NCBI RefSeq assembly: GCF_039962255.1
Contig: NZ_JAMPKY010000008.1
Coordinates: 1 to 64,000, forward strand
Direction: 5' to 3'
DNA: 64,000 nt
From: Leptolyngbya subtilissima AS-A7
Lineage (GTDB): Bacteria > Cyanobacteriota > Cyanobacteriia > Phormidesmidales > Phormidesmidaceae
Shown here: positions 33,972-42,754 of the stretch, one piece after another
Layout: each line of letters starts with the position of its first letter
How positions within the stretch are numbered: the first letter of the stretch is position 1
Translations under genes and position numbers: made by a program
The notes under the pieces: model-generated
Seen by the model: only the letters and a program-made list of their open reading frames with translations
Database searches by the model: none
Told to the model about the DNA's origin: nothing

Positions 33972-34185
33972 AACTGCGGTGGTCAAAGACCGGCCCTAGG
34001 GCAGTCTTAAACTACCAAAGCTAGTGGGTGCAAGGTTTAAGTTGTCAGATCCTGTGGTCAAACCTTGCACCCTTAACCTTAACTCTTGCGCTCAACTCTC
34101 CATCTCCACAAATTCCCGTCCATAGTCTTGGTAGACTACTGGTGCAATCCCCCTCACAGCACCTGTACCCCTCATCGCCAACTCT

Positions 34186-34488
34186 GTGGCCACCAAAAAA
34201 ACCACCGGCAAAAGCAGCGGCCAACCCAGCGAAAGCCCCATCTCGACTCCTACCAATGCGGGCCAGGGGTTTAAGGTTCAGGTGTTTTATCTGGCAGCTA
34301 GCAGCAACAGCCCCAGCGCCCCCACCAAAGACGCCCTGTGGTTTGCCACTTACCCCATTATTCCGCGCATCGGTGACTGCGTATTTAGGGATGGCGTGTA
34401 CTACCGAGTAGAGCGCGTCTTTTTGTACGAAAATTTGGCCGCCGGTTGGTGTGCTGACGTTGAGGTTACCTTCTACGGCAGACGCTAA
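34186..34488 (+). CDS. Hypothetical protein, 100 aa
   Basis: This begins at a GTG with MATKKTTGKSSGQPSESPIS, a disordered Lys/Ser-rich tail, then a compact beta-rich domain (KVQVFYLAASSNSPSAPTKD ... CVFRDGVYYRVERVFLYE). It is not recognised. The start codon is chosen because upstream in-frame sequence is low-complexity. It may be a small cytosolic DNA- or protein-binding domain. Confidence 0.6.
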   Translation: MATKKTTGKSSGQPSESPISTPTNAGQGFKVQVFYLAASSNSPSAPTKDALWFATYPIIPRIGDCVFRDGVYYRVERVFLYENLAAGWCADVEVTFYGRR

Positions 34489-34741
34489 TCGAGCCCTAGC
34501 AAGCGCTCTGAACAGCGTGTTACAAAACTTATGAGAGACCCCGGTCTCAATGGCTGTAACGACTGCTGTCACAGTGTTACAGAACGATTAATCTCCAGAA
34601 ACCTTATGCTAAAGTAGGCGGGTAACATGTTTTGCTTTCGGTAGGCTGGCAATCACAGTCTGATTTCAGTTTTCGGGTAATCGATGTGTACCACTCCGAA
34701 TCGAACTTGTCTACATTACATGTCAATTTTGGAGTTGTGCC

Positions 34742-35074
34742 ATGTCGATCTATGTAGGAAACCTCGCCTACAATGCTACGGAAGGAGACATCACTGAAGT
34801 CTTTTCCGAGTACGGGGCCGTTAGCCGAGTAACGGTGCCCACCGATCGCGAAACCGGTCGCCCCCGGGGCTTCGCGTTTGTCGAGATGGAGAAGGAAGCT
34901 GACGAAGACGCTGCCATTGAGGCTCTCGACGGAGCTGAGTGGATGGGTCGCGAGCTGCGCGTTAACAAAGCTCGTCCCAAAGAAAAGCGCGCCGGTGGTG
35001 GTGCTCCCCGCGGCAACTTCGGCGGTGGCGGCGGCGGCCGAGATGGTGGCAACCGCGAGTTTTCCCGCTGGTAA
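34742..35074 (+). CDS. RNA-binding protein, single RRM with Gly-rich tail
   Basis: This 110-residue protein is the cyanobacterial Rbp type. RNP2 is IYVGNLAY and RNP1 is RGFAFVEM, both complete, with the C-terminal GGGGGRDGG tail. Members bind mRNA and are often cold-induced in cyanobacteria; here that is inferred. The 253-bp leader upstream is long, as for other rbp genes, and contains two inverted repeats (34535-34548 and 34554-34582). A 16-bp hairpin follows the gene. Confidence 0.95.
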   Translation: MSIYVGNLAYNATEGDITEVFSEYGAVSRVTVPTDRETGRPRGFAFVEMEKEADEDAAIEALDGAEWMGRELRVNKARPKEKRAGGGAPRGNFGGGGGGRDGGNREFSRW

Positions 35075-35100
35075 ATCGCCTAGACACAACTAATTTTAGT

Positions 35101-35140
35101 TGCAATGGCAGAAGATGATGATCTTCTGCCATTGCAGTTT
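35101..35140 (+). terminator. Strong hairpin terminator after the RNA-binding protein gene
   Basis: TGCAATGGCAGAAGAT (35101-35116) pairs perfectly over 16 bp with ATCTTCTGCCATTGCA (35121-35136), with a GATG loop and a GTTT tail. The stem is stronger than needed for a plain terminator and may also protect the mRNA 3' end. Confidence 0.7.
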
Positions 35141-35212
35141 ATGGGGGTAGGGTTAGGGGTCACCGAGTTAAGCGAGCTAAGCGCAGGCAGGAAACGGTTT
35201 ACTACAACAGCC

Positions 35213-36133
35213 CTAGCGCTTGGCCAACGGCACGGATTGCTGCCAAACAACGGAATTGTCGCGACTCAATCCTGAGAAGACCAGGGTATCTATTTCGGGG
35301 AGACCTAGGGAGGCCAAGGTTTGAGGCATCAGCAGTGCGTGAACCTGCTGAGCCGCATCTTCAGGATTGATCACACGAACCGCTAGCCAGGCGATCTGGA
35401 GCTGATTCTCGACCGTGTTCACCTGGGCTGAAACTCCCCGTTCTTTCAGCAGTGCTTCAACCCGCTCCACTGCAGGAAGAGATTCGTCCTGGGAGGCCAA
35501 AACAGGGGCCTCGATGTTAGCAGAAGCCTTTTCTGCTTGTTGCCGGGGGGGATTTTCTATGTACTCTTTGAGCTGGCGGAACGCCTGTTTTAAGTCTTCT
35601 ACCTTAGCGCGATCGCCCTCGCGTAGGGTCTGGGCCTTGAGCTTAAAGTAAGTGTCCTCGACTTTCTTTAGCGAGTCCCCCTGCTCTAGGCCAAGCAGGG
35701 CATAGGCATGGGCAATAGTGCCTGGAGCTAGCGATTCAGAACCGGCGACGTCGGGCTCTGTCAGCTCTTCAGACGCTTCAGGCTGACGATCAAACTCGCT
35801 CTCTAGCGTTAAAGGCCGAACCTCATCCGTAGCCGCACTAAGGTCAACTTCGACTCCCCAGCCAGGCTCTCGCTGATCGGCCTGTTCTGCGTAAATTTGA
35901 AGGACCGTAATTGAGGTGACCTGTAACCGCTCTAGCCCCCGTCGCACATAGGAAACAGTTGCTGTTTGGGGAGGTAAGGTTTGACCCGTGAGCCATAGCT
36001 GTAGGTAACCATCTTGGCGATCGCAGCGCACTGTAACACCCTTGGGCTGTAGGGCTTGATTCATCAGCGTGGCGATCGCGGCGGCGTTGCCGTCTTTGGC
36101 CTGTTCTAGCAGCGAGGGGGGTGCCATAGGCAA
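35213..36133 (-). CDS. Hypothetical protein with duplicated module and J-like helix domain
   Basis: This 306-residue protein has an N-terminal module (LLEQAKDGNAAAIATLMNQA and GYLQLWLTGQTLPPQTATV) that recurs in part near the C-terminus (VERVEALLKERGVSAQVNTV ... LQIAWLAV). Between them, YALLGLEQGDSLKKVEDTYF followed by REGDRAKVEDLKQAFRQL resembles a J-domain, but the essential HPD is missing. It is thus unlikely to be a true DnaJ. Function is not known. Confidence 0.6.
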   Translation of the reverse strand: MPMAPPSLLEQAKDGNAAAIATLMNQALQPKGVTVRCDRQDGYLQLWLTGQTLPPQTATVSYVRRGLERLQVTSITVLQIYAEQADQREPGWGVEVDLSAATDEVRPLTLESEFDRQPEASEELTEPDVAGSESLAPGTIAHAYALLGLEQGDSLKKVEDTYFKLKAQTLREGDRAKVEDLKQAFRQLKEYIENPPRQQAEKASANIEAPVLASQDESLPAVERVEALLKERGVSAQVNTVENQLQIAWLAVRVINPEDAAQQVHALLMPQTLASLGLPEIDTLVFSGLSRDNSVVWQQSVPLAKR

Positions 36134-36226
36134 TCTCCAAACCAGCTTGTCTAGTCTAGGTTACTCAATTTACCCCTCTTCGGTGTTTAGGATCCATAAG
36201 CAATCTCAACAACTCGGGTAGTTGGT

Positions 36227-37105
36227 TTAGGACTCTAGAGGATTAGTTTGGGGCCACTCCAGCACCCATGGCCCCAGTAGCCCAGTGCGAAAGTCGTTGA
36301 GAATGCGCTTAGCCGTACGTTCTACATTATCCTGAAATTTCTGGGTCGCCACCTGAATCACAAAGTCTTCCCCGGTGCAGTCATCCAGCGTCAGGCCATA
36401 GCGAGCCTGCAAACCATCGCGGTAATCGTCTAGGTAGCCCGTCTGCTGCAAGCCCTTGATCACATCCAGAAACGCGGCGGCGGTGCGTTGGGTATCGTAG
36501 GAGGCTTCGCCAATGTCGTCACAGATGGCCAGCTTTAGGGCGGCGGCCTGGTCATCCATGCGGGAGGGGATAACGCCCGGTGCGTCGAGCAGGTCGAGAT
36601 CGCCCGACAGACGCACCCACCGCAGCTGGCGAGTAACTCCGGCTTTGCGGGCGCTCGCTACTACCTTGCGATTTAGCAGTCGGTTAATCAACGCCGACTT
36701 GCCCACGTTGGGAAAGCCGATCACCACGGCGCGGATAGGGCGGGGCTTCATGCCGCGAGCCTGGCGGCGCTGGTTAACGGCCTCGCCAGCGGTTTGAGCG
36801 GCTTTTGCGATCGCCTTCACCCCCTTACCCTGCTGCCCATCGGTGAAGTAGGGCACCTCTCCCTGCTGACGAAACCAGGTCTCCCAAGCGGTGCGGGCCT
36901 CGGTTGAAATCATATCGACCCGATTGATCACTAGCACGCGAGGTTTCTCACCCACCCAGGTATCAACCTTGGGGTGCCGCGTCGATACCGGAATGCGGGC
37001 ATCTCGCACCTCGAGCACCACATCCACGCGGTTGAGCTGATCGACCAAGGCTTTTTCTGCCTTGGCGATATGGCCGGGATACCACTGGATTTCGGGGGTG
37101 GACAT
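36227..37105 (-). CDS. ylqF: Ribosome biogenesis GTPase YlqF/RbgA
   Basis: This 292-residue GTPase is circularly permuted: the G4-type VLVINRVDM comes before the P-loop GFPNVGKSALINRLL and the G3 DAPGV. The N-terminal IQWYPGHIAKAEKALVDQL is the family hallmark. It works in late assembly of the large ribosomal subunit. I use the ATG at 37105 (MSTPEIQWYPGH); the 54-residue upstream extension is low-complexity Ser/Pro sequence from a purine-rich leader. Confidence 0.95.
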   Translation of the reverse strand: MSTPEIQWYPGHIAKAEKALVDQLNRVDVVLEVRDARIPVSTRHPKVDTWVGEKPRVLVINRVDMISTEARTAWETWFRQQGEVPYFTDGQQGKGVKAIAKAAQTAGEAVNQRRQARGMKPRPIRAVVIGFPNVGKSALINRLLNRKVVASARKAGVTRQLRWVRLSGDLDLLDAPGVIPSRMDDQAAALKLAICDDIGEASYDTQRTAAAFLDVIKGLQQTGYLDDYRDGLQARYGLTLDDCTGEDFVIQVATQKFQDNVERTAKRILNDFRTGLLGPWVLEWPQTNPLES

Positions 37106-37304
37106 GGGGTAAGGGGGTAAGGGAGATGAGGAGGATGAGGGAGATGGAGGAGTGAGGGAGTAATGGGGTGTGAGTGAGGACAGCTCTTGGCGATCGCTGA
37201 GTACATCACGCCAAAAGGTGAGGCGAGGCCAATATGTAGCTATGCAACTAATCCCACGGCGACGCACCTATTGAGAATAAACCTATTTTGGGAAACGGCT
37301 TCCC

Positions 37305-37913
37305 TTACCTAATATCGCTCTTTTGGGGAAGGGGTTCTTCGCAGGGTTCTGCCGAGGGCGCAGAGGCGTCCTGGGTGGGAAGAGTGCTGAGGGTGGCCAA
37401 TGTTTCGTCGCACCAGGTGAGCCAGCTGGTTTCGTAGTGGATGCCGTTGCGCAGAGTGATGTACTGGAAGCGCGCCGCTAGGGGCATGGCCTCGGGATGG
37501 GAAAAATATTTTTGCTCAATATCTCGATAGGCTTTCAGCGTCGCCACATGCTGGGCGCGCTCATGCTTAAGGGTAGCCTCCATGGTTTCGGGCGGCACCA
37601 GGTAGCCCACAAAGAGCTTAACCAGCAGGTCATCTTTGGTCGGCACACATTTGGCAGGCTGGGCGATCCACTCTTTGAGTTGGGTTTTGCCCACTGTGGT
37701 GACGCAGTAGATTTTTTTGTCGGGCTTGCCCGCCTGGGCGATCGCTTCGGCAGTGACCAACCCCTGCTGCTCTAGCTTGGTCAGCTCGCGGTAGATCTGC
37801 TGGTGGCTGGCGTGCCAGAAGAAGCCCACTGAGCCATCAAACTGCTTGGCCAGATCGTAGCCGCTACAAGGGCGATCGGTGAGGGCCGAGAGAATTGCGT
37901 GGGAAAGAGCCAT
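37305..37913 (-). CDS. PadR-family transcriptional regulator
   Basis: This 202-residue protein has the PadR winged helix at the N-terminus (LSHAILSALTDRPCSGYDLA, WHASHQQIYRELTKLEQQGLV) and a C-terminal helical dimerisation domain of the vir-like type (LVKLFVGYLVPPETMEATLK). It is divergent from the Coq4-like gene. A dyad (37951-37968) between them is the likely operator. Its inducer is unknown. Confidence 0.92.
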   Translation of the reverse strand: MALSHAILSALTDRPCSGYDLAKQFDGSVGFFWHASHQQIYRELTKLEQQGLVTAEAIAQAGKPDKKIYCVTTVGKTQLKEWIAQPAKCVPTKDDLLVKLFVGYLVPPETMEATLKHERAQHVATLKAYRDIEQKYFSHPEAMPLAARFQYITLRNGIHYETSWLTWCDETLATLSTLPTQDASAPSAEPCEEPLPQKSDIR

Positions 37914-37950
37914 AGAGCAAGTCGCAAAACTAAATATGCAAAATATTGAC

Positions 37951-37968
37951 TATGCATTTAAGTGCATA
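37951..37968. promoter_or_regulatory. Candidate PadR operator
   Basis: TATGCA and TGCATA flank TTTAAG in the padR/coq4-like divergent region, an AT-rich dyad of the kind PadR proteins bind. It also argues against the upstream GTG start for the Coq4-like frame, which would place the operator in the coding region. Confidence 0.5.
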
Positions 37969-38027
37969 TAGTATTGGGTTTATTGGGAATGCAGAAAATT
38001 GCATATTCACTCAATTGCATTTTCATT

Positions 38028-38768
38028 ATGTCTGTTTTGGGCGATCGCCCCTATCTGCGATCGCATTTGTTCACATCCTTTCCTCACTGGAGAAACGCCG
38101 TGGTTAGCCAAATTCAGCCATCTTTCTATTATCGACGCACGCGATTGCCCCTAGCTGGCATCAACTGGCCAGAGTTAAGGGCTGCCTACCGGGCTTTTTT
38201 GAGCAATCCTGCCACCGGTATTCGACACATTCTCGCCGCTGGACGCCGCAGCCAGTGGCAGCGCTGGGTCGAGCAGCGCCTGGAACGACAAGCATCTCAC
38301 CTAGCCCATCGCACAATTTCAGTCGATCTCAATGCCCTGGTGCAGCTACCGCCCGACACCTTAGGCGGTGCCTACGCCCGCCATATGATCCGCTACGGGT
38401 TTGACCCTGAAACGTTTATTGCCGATGAGGCCCAAAGCGAGTGGCTGCGCCAGCGCATCGCCATTAGCCACGATATCTACCACATCTACACTGGCTTCGA
38501 TGCTGCCCCGATTGGTGAGTTTGGGGTAGCCGCCTACACCCTAGTGCAGTATCGGGACTTACTGAACGTGTTTGTGCTCTCCTTTGTGCCATTGAGTTTG
38601 ACCAACCCGCTGTGGACGATGCCACTGCTGCGGGCGCTGTGGCGCGGCTTTCGCATGGGAATAAGGGGGCGGGCCGCGATCGCCTACCCACCCGAGCTCA
38701 ACTGGAACAAACCGCTAGCGACCGTCCGCCAAGAACTGGGACTGGGAAAGTTCTTCGACAACGATTAG
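38028..38768 (+). CDS. Coq4-family protein
   Basis: This ~246-residue protein belongs to the Coq4 family, which in eukaryotes supports ubiquinone biosynthesis. The conserved zinc-type motif HDIYHIYTGF and the APIGEFGVAAYTLVQ region are present. I use the ATG at 38028; a GTG at 38101 is another option. Cyanobacteria make plastoquinone, so a role in ubiquinone assembly is not expected; substrate is open. It is divergent from PadR and converges on the GMC oxidoreductase gene. Its last ~30 codons are duplicated at 40611-40691. Confidence 0.85.
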   Translation: MSVLGDRPYLRSHLFTSFPHWRNAVVSQIQPSFYYRRTRLPLAGINWPELRAAYRAFLSNPATGIRHILAAGRRSQWQRWVEQRLERQASHLAHRTISVDLNALVQLPPDTLGGAYARHMIRYGFDPETFIADEAQSEWLRQRIAISHDIYHIYTGFDAAPIGEFGVAAYTLVQYRDLLNVFVLSFVPLSLTNPLWTMPLLRALWRGFRMGIRGRAAIAYPPELNWNKPLATVRQELGLGKFFDND

Positions 38769-38804
38769 CAGCAAAAGGTGAAAGGCATTCTAGCCTCAGA
38801 CAGC

Positions 38805-40481
38805 TCAGCCCAGGTGCTGGGAGAGGCGCAGGGCCAAGGCGGCGAGCGTACGCACTGGGTTAGCGGCAGAGCTAAAGGGCATCACCGACATATCGCAGAC
38901 GTATAGGCCCTGGGTGCCGTTGACGCGCAAGTCTTCATCCACTACCGAGTTGGCTGCAAAAGGAGCGTTGAATTGGGGTCTGTAGGGCATGCGCAGAGTG
39001 CCGGCGGCATGGTGCACGGTGCCCCAGCCAAACCCCTTACCGCCCTGGCCATACCAGACCTCGTTGACGGGACGAGCCGGTTGGCCATTGTCGTTAAACT
39101 GCGAAAAGAGTTGAAAGGTGACCTGGTTGAGCACGGCCCAGATCTCCGGCGTGCTCTTGTTCCACCCCGCTAGGGCCGAGAAGCGCGACTCGGCCAGGCG
39201 GTCGGCCCAGCTCAGGTTACCGAACTGGACCTCTGGCACGTAGCCAAAGGGAGGCGCAGGCTTGACCTCGTTGGCGTCATCAAGGCAGTTGCCAAAGCTG
39301 AACTTGATGTCGATGCGGGCTGGGCCAGCGGGGGTGATAGCGGAGGAAGTGGTGGGGTCATTTTCCCGCAGGTGCCAGTATTCGTGGTTGATGTTCATTT
39401 CAACGTTGAACGGATAGCGAATCTGGCCGTTGGCGTCGCGCAACCCGCGGGAGTAGAGCACGATTTTGGCGTGGTGGTCGGAGTTAAGACTGACGTTGCC
39501 GATGCCCGTGGCGAAGGTAGTAATCTCGCTAGAGGTGGGGTGATCGGTTAGCCCGCGCCCCACTAGAGCCTGGGTTTCAGCGGGCAGCGATGGGTAGAGG
39601 CTAGATCGGCGCAGCAGCTTCGGGCTCTCAATCGACCCAGCAGCGAGCACTACCTTACCCGCGTTAAAGACGCGCACCTGCCCGGTCAGGGTATTGCGGG
39701 CCACCAGGACAATTTGGTTGCCCTGCTGCTGAATGTCTTCAACAAAGTGGTTAAGCAGCAGGTGCAGCCCTGGCCCATCGCTGTCCCTGACCCCAGGGGT
39801 GAGGCCCATTTCGTTAATCAGCAGCTCCGCCGTGTTGAAAACCCCGGTGGGCTCGGTGAAAAACTGGTCTTTTGGGGTGCCGTCGGACTCCAGATAGGGC
39901 TGGTGCAGTGCCCGAGGGGTTTCTTGAATAGAGAAGTCGAGAGCCAGGGGCGATCGCCGCAGCTGGGTGACGATCGCCTGGGCAGTGGCCCCCATCGATC
40001 GCGACTCGTTCATGAGTTCGCCCGCCTGGTTGAGCAGCCCTCCAGCCAGGGCCTGACGCACGCGATCAGGGAAAAAGTCTAGCTCCCACTCCTGGACGCT
40101 GGGAATCAGGCCCGACCAAAAGATTGAGCGCCCACCGAAGTTGAGCTGAGGCTTTTCGCCGATGAAGTTTTGGGAGTTGGAGTTACCGTTTTGCCAAAAG
40201 GTGTCGCAGGCAAAGTGTTTGGCTACGCTGGCGTTGGGAAATCGGCAGAGGTTATAGGTGTGAGTCGGGTAGATGAACGACCCGGCTTCTAAAACAAGAA
40301 TGCGCTTTTGCCGGCCGAAGCGATCGGCCAGGTCGTCGGCCAGCAGGCCGCCGCCGATACCAGAACCCACCACGATGATATCGAAGTCGTTGCGCGAACC
40401 CGTGTACTGCAAAAAGAGGCGCTCCTGCGCCGGGGTTGCAGCGGCGACAAAGTTGGCGTAGGTAGAGGCTGTGAAAGTCAT
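38805..40481 (-). CDS. GMC-family FAD-dependent oxidoreductase
   Basis: This 558-residue protein oxidises alcohol or sterol-like substrates using FAD. The dinucleotide motif is DIIVVGSGIGGGLLADDLADR; the GMC C-terminal motif is TVHHAAGTLRMP followed by YVCDMSVMPFSSAANPVRTL. The ATG at 40481 (MTFTASTYANFVAAA) is chosen because the upstream frame reads through the 21-bp inverted repeat. The gene is bracketed by a Coq4-like gene and a fragment of it, which hints at past rearrangement. Confidence 0.9.
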   Translation of the reverse strand: MTFTASTYANFVAAATPAQERLFLQYTGSRNDFDIIVVGSGIGGGLLADDLADRFGRQKRILVLEAGSFIYPTHTYNLCRFPNASVAKHFACDTFWQNGNSNSQNFIGEKPQLNFGGRSIFWSGLIPSVQEWELDFFPDRVRQALAGGLLNQAGELMNESRSMGATAQAIVTQLRRSPLALDFSIQETPRALHQPYLESDGTPKDQFFTEPTGVFNTAELLINEMGLTPGVRDSDGPGLHLLLNHFVEDIQQQGNQIVLVARNTLTGQVRVFNAGKVVLAAGSIESPKLLRRSSLYPSLPAETQALVGRGLTDHPTSSEITTFATGIGNVSLNSDHHAKIVLYSRGLRDANGQIRYPFNVEMNINHEYWHLRENDPTTSSAITPAGPARIDIKFSFGNCLDDANEVKPAPPFGYVPEVQFGNLSWADRLAESRFSALAGWNKSTPEIWAVLNQVTFQLFSQFNDNGQPARPVNEVWYGQGGKGFGWGTVHHAAGTLRMPYRPQFNAPFAANSVVDEDLRVNGTQGLYVCDMSVMPFSSAANPVRTLAALALRLSQHLG

Positions 40482-40512
40482 AGGTTGCCCTTGGGGTTGA
40501 GGCCAGCGGTGC

Positions 40513-40561
40513 CCAGCAGATATTTGCCAAACTCCAAGGAAGTTTGGCAAATATCTGCTGG
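40513..40561. repeat. Perfect 21-bp inverted repeat upstream of the GMC gene
   Basis: CCAGCAGATATTTGCCAAAC plus T and its exact complement are separated by a 7-base loop (40534-40540). It begins 31 bases upstream of the GMC start codon, in the expected leader. This is the longest perfect stem in the window. It may be an RNA switch, a mobile terminal repeat, or a block to upstream transcription. Confidence 0.8.
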
Positions 40562-40610
40562 CGAGCCTATTACCCAAGCGGGTACTTTTGTGGGTCAGGG
40601 CAACCATCTA

Positions 40611-40691
40611 GGGGCAATCGCCTACCCACCCGAACTCAGCCAGGAGAAGTTGCTCGCGATCGTCCGTCAAGATCTAGGGCTGGGAATTTTT
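40611..40691 (+). pseudogene. Fragment of the Coq4-like gene
   Basis: GAIAYPPELSQEKLLAIVRQ and following DLGLG match the Coq4-like C-terminus (AIAYPPELNWNKPLATVRQE and LGLG). No other part of the gene is present. It is on the plus strand upstream of the GMC gene, so GMC lies between the intact gene and this fragment. Confidence 0.75.
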
Positions 40692-40746
40692 CTAAGGCCT
40701 ATGGAGATAGGTGGGCCAAGATGATCTGAATGACGATAAAGAGTCT

Positions 40747-40767
40747 GATGGGCATTGCCCACCCTAC
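40747..40767. repeat. Partial REP-like palindrome
   Basis: GATGGGCATTGCCCACCCTA resembles the right end of the RAYT elements (GGTGGGCAGTGCCCACCCTA). It has one clear arm and a decayed opposite arm. It suggests that the RAYT family of palindromes is spread outside the transposase site. Confidence 0.5.
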
Positions 40768-40814
40768 AGGCTGACAATGCCCCTATGTGCTGTCCTTCTC
40801 TAGGGATTGTGGCG

Positions 40815-40862
40815 CCTACCGCCCATCTACCCATCTACCCATCCACCCGCCTACCCATCCAC
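40815..40862. repeat. Low-complexity CCCATCTA-type repeat
   Basis: Short units close to CCCATCTA and CCCATCCA recur just downstream of the UspA gene. This is simple-sequence DNA without a visible role. Confidence 0.5.
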
Positions 40863-40870
40863 CTCTTCCC

Positions 40871-41272
40871 CTACGGAATAATCAGCACCGGGCAGGGCGA
40901 TAGATTAATCACCCGCGTAGTGACGCTTTCGTCTTGCACGTCTTCGATCAGGCCTACGCCGCGGCAGCCCATCACAATTAGGTCGGCATTGAGCTCGTCA
41001 GCTACATCGCAGATGACAAAGGCCGGTTGACCTTCTCGCTCAAGCACTTCGGTGTCAATCGATTGGGCTGCGAACAGGGCTTTGGCCTGCCCTAGCAACT
41101 TAGCCACCGCCTCGGGGGATGACTGAGCCGAAGGCTGACTCGCCTCCCTCGGTTCGACGACCGACAGCAAAACCAGCCGACTCTGGTGAGCCTTGACCAG
41201 TTCTGCCACTTTGGGAGCCGCCTGCTGCGCCTCAGAACTCATGTCGATGGGAAATAAAACCGTCTTGAACAT
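40871..41272 (-). CDS. Universal stress protein (UspA family)
   Basis: This 133-residue protein is a single Usp domain. MFKTVLFPIDMSSEAQQAAP is the typical N-terminus, and DLIVMGCRGVG is the nucleotide-binding loop, followed by ESVTTRVINLSPCPVLII. The ATG at 41272 matches family starts; the upstream in-frame start does not. Nucleotide binding is likely. Role is general stress response by family. Confidence 0.93.
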   Translation of the reverse strand: MFKTVLFPIDMSSEAQQAAPKVAELVKAHQSRLVLLSVVEPREASQPSAQSSPEAVAKLLGQAKALFAAQSIDTEVLEREGQPAFVICDVADELNADLIVMGCRGVGLIEDVQDESVTTRVINLSPCPVLIIP

Positions 41273-41464
41273 GGCGTATCGAAGGGAACTCACACTCCGG
41301 TAAAATGAGGGCGGCAATAGGTAAATATTACGACAGACACAGCACCTGGGCTGGGCTGCACCGCTCCCTCAAATCTACCTTAGTCAAGGTTGGGGCCGCC
41401 GCCACCCGCGCGCTGCATAACGTAATAAATGCAGAGTCTTAAACCGTTTTAGGAGGTATATAGC

Positions 41465-42670
41465 GTGGTTAAAAAATCGGTAGCGAGCCTGACGGCAGCC
41501 GACCTTTCGGGTAAGCGGGTACTGGTGCGGGCCGACTTCAACGTGCCCCTCGACGACCAGGGTGCGATCACTGACGACACCCGCATTCGGGCTGCTCTAC
41601 CCACGATTCAAGATCTCACCGGCAAAGGGGCTAAGGTAATTCTCACCAGCCACTTCGGTCGCCCTAAGGCCCAGGTGGTAGAGAGCATGCGTCTCACCCC
41701 GGTTGCCACTCGCCTGAGCGAGCTGCTGGGTCAAGAGGTCATCAAGTGCGACGACTGCATTGGTGACGAAGTTGCCGCCGCCGTAGGCGCGATGGAAAAT
41801 GGCCAGGTGGCCCTGCTCGAAAACGTGCGCTTCTACGCGGGCGAAGAGGCCAACGACCCTGAGTTTGCCAAGCAGCTCGCCGCCAACGCTGACCTCTATG
41901 TGAACGACGCCTTTGGCACCGCCCACCGGGCCCACGCTTCCACTGAGGGTGTGACCAAATACCTCAGCCCCTCTGTGGCCGGCTACCTGATTGAGAAAGA
42001 GCTTCAGTATTTGCAGGCGGCGATCGAAAACCCCCAGAAGCCGTTGGCAGCAATCATCGGTGGCTCTAAGGTCTCCAGCAAAATCGGCGTGATTGAGACC
42101 CTGCTCGACAAGGTCGACAAGCTGCTGATCGGTGGCGGCATGATCTTCACCTTCTACAAAGCGCGCGGCCTCAACGTGGGTAAATCCCTCGTTGAAGAAG
42201 ACAAGCTAGAGCTGGCCAAAGCTCTCGAAGCCAAGGCCAAAGAAAAGGGCGTTGACCTGCTGCTGCCTACCGACGTGGTGCTAGCCGACAACTTTGCCCC
42301 CGACGCCAACGCCCAAACCGTCAGTGTTGACGCGATTCCTGACGGCTGGATGGGTCTCGACATTGGCCCCGACTCGATCAAAGTGTTCCAGGACGCGCTG
42401 AAGCAGTGCAAGTCGGTGATCTGGAACGGCCCCATGGGCGTGTTTGAGTTCGACAAGTTTGCCGCTGGGACCGAGGCGATCGCCCATACCCTAGCCGAAC
42501 TCACCGGCCAGGGCGTCACCACCATCATTGGCGGCGGCGACTCAGTGGCGGCGGTCGAGAAGGTGGGCGTGGCCGAGAAAATGAGCCACATCTCCACCGG
42601 CGGCGGTGCGAGCCTGGAGCTGCTCGAAGGCAAAGAGCTGCCCGGCATCGCTGCCCTAGACGACGCCTAG
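41465..42670 (+). CDS. pgk: Phosphoglycerate kinase
   Basis: This 401-residue enzyme makes ATP from 1,3-bisphosphoglycerate in glycolysis and works in reverse in the Calvin cycle. It reads [16 protein letters not shown] at the front, [28 protein letters not shown] and [11 protein letters not shown]. The start is GTG at 41465, preceded by a strong AGGAGGT ribosome site. It is monocistronic and ends in a strong terminator. Confidence 0.98.
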   Translation: MVKKSVASLTAADLSGKRVLVRADFNVPLDDQGAITDDTRIRAALPTIQDLTGKGAKVILTSHFGRPKAQVVESMRLTPVATRLSELLGQEVIKCDDCIGDEVAAAVGAMENGQVALLENVRFYAGEEANDPEFAKQLAANADLYVNDAFGTAHRAHASTEGVTKYLSPSVAGYLIEKELQYLQAAIENPQKPLAAIIGGSKVSSKIGVIETLLDKVDKLLIGGGMIFTFYKARGLNVGKSLVEEDKLELAKALEAKAKEKGVDLLLPTDVVLADNFAPDANAQTVSVDAIPDGWMGLDIGPDSIKVFQDALKQCKSVIWNGPMGVFEFDKFAAGTEAIAHTLAELTGQGVTTIIGGGDSVAAVEKVGVAEKMSHISTGGGASLELLEGKELPGIAALDDA

Positions 42671-42699
42671 GCCCCAGATTTGCTAGCTGAGGTCTAAAC

Positions 42700-42739
42700 A
42701 AAAAGGGATTGGGGTTCGACAACACCCCAATCCCTTTTT
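42700..42739. terminator. Terminator between pgk and the glycosyltransferase gene
   Basis: AAAAAGGGATTGGGGT (42700-42715) and ACCCCAATCCCTTTTT (42724-42739) pair perfectly over 16 bp around an 8-base loop. With A-run and T-run on the two sides it works for both converging genes. Confidence 0.9.
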
Positions 42740-42754
42740 GCTGAATAACGGTCC

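Noticed and set aside
34554..34582. A fifth copy of the 63-bp repeat upstream of the RNA-binding protein gene
   Set aside because: CTGTAAC/GTTACAG resembles the arms, but the AATCAAGTTT core is absent and the loop is only 15 bases.
35213..36133. DnaJ co-chaperone
   Set aside because: The J-like helices lack the HPD tripeptide needed to stimulate Hsp70.
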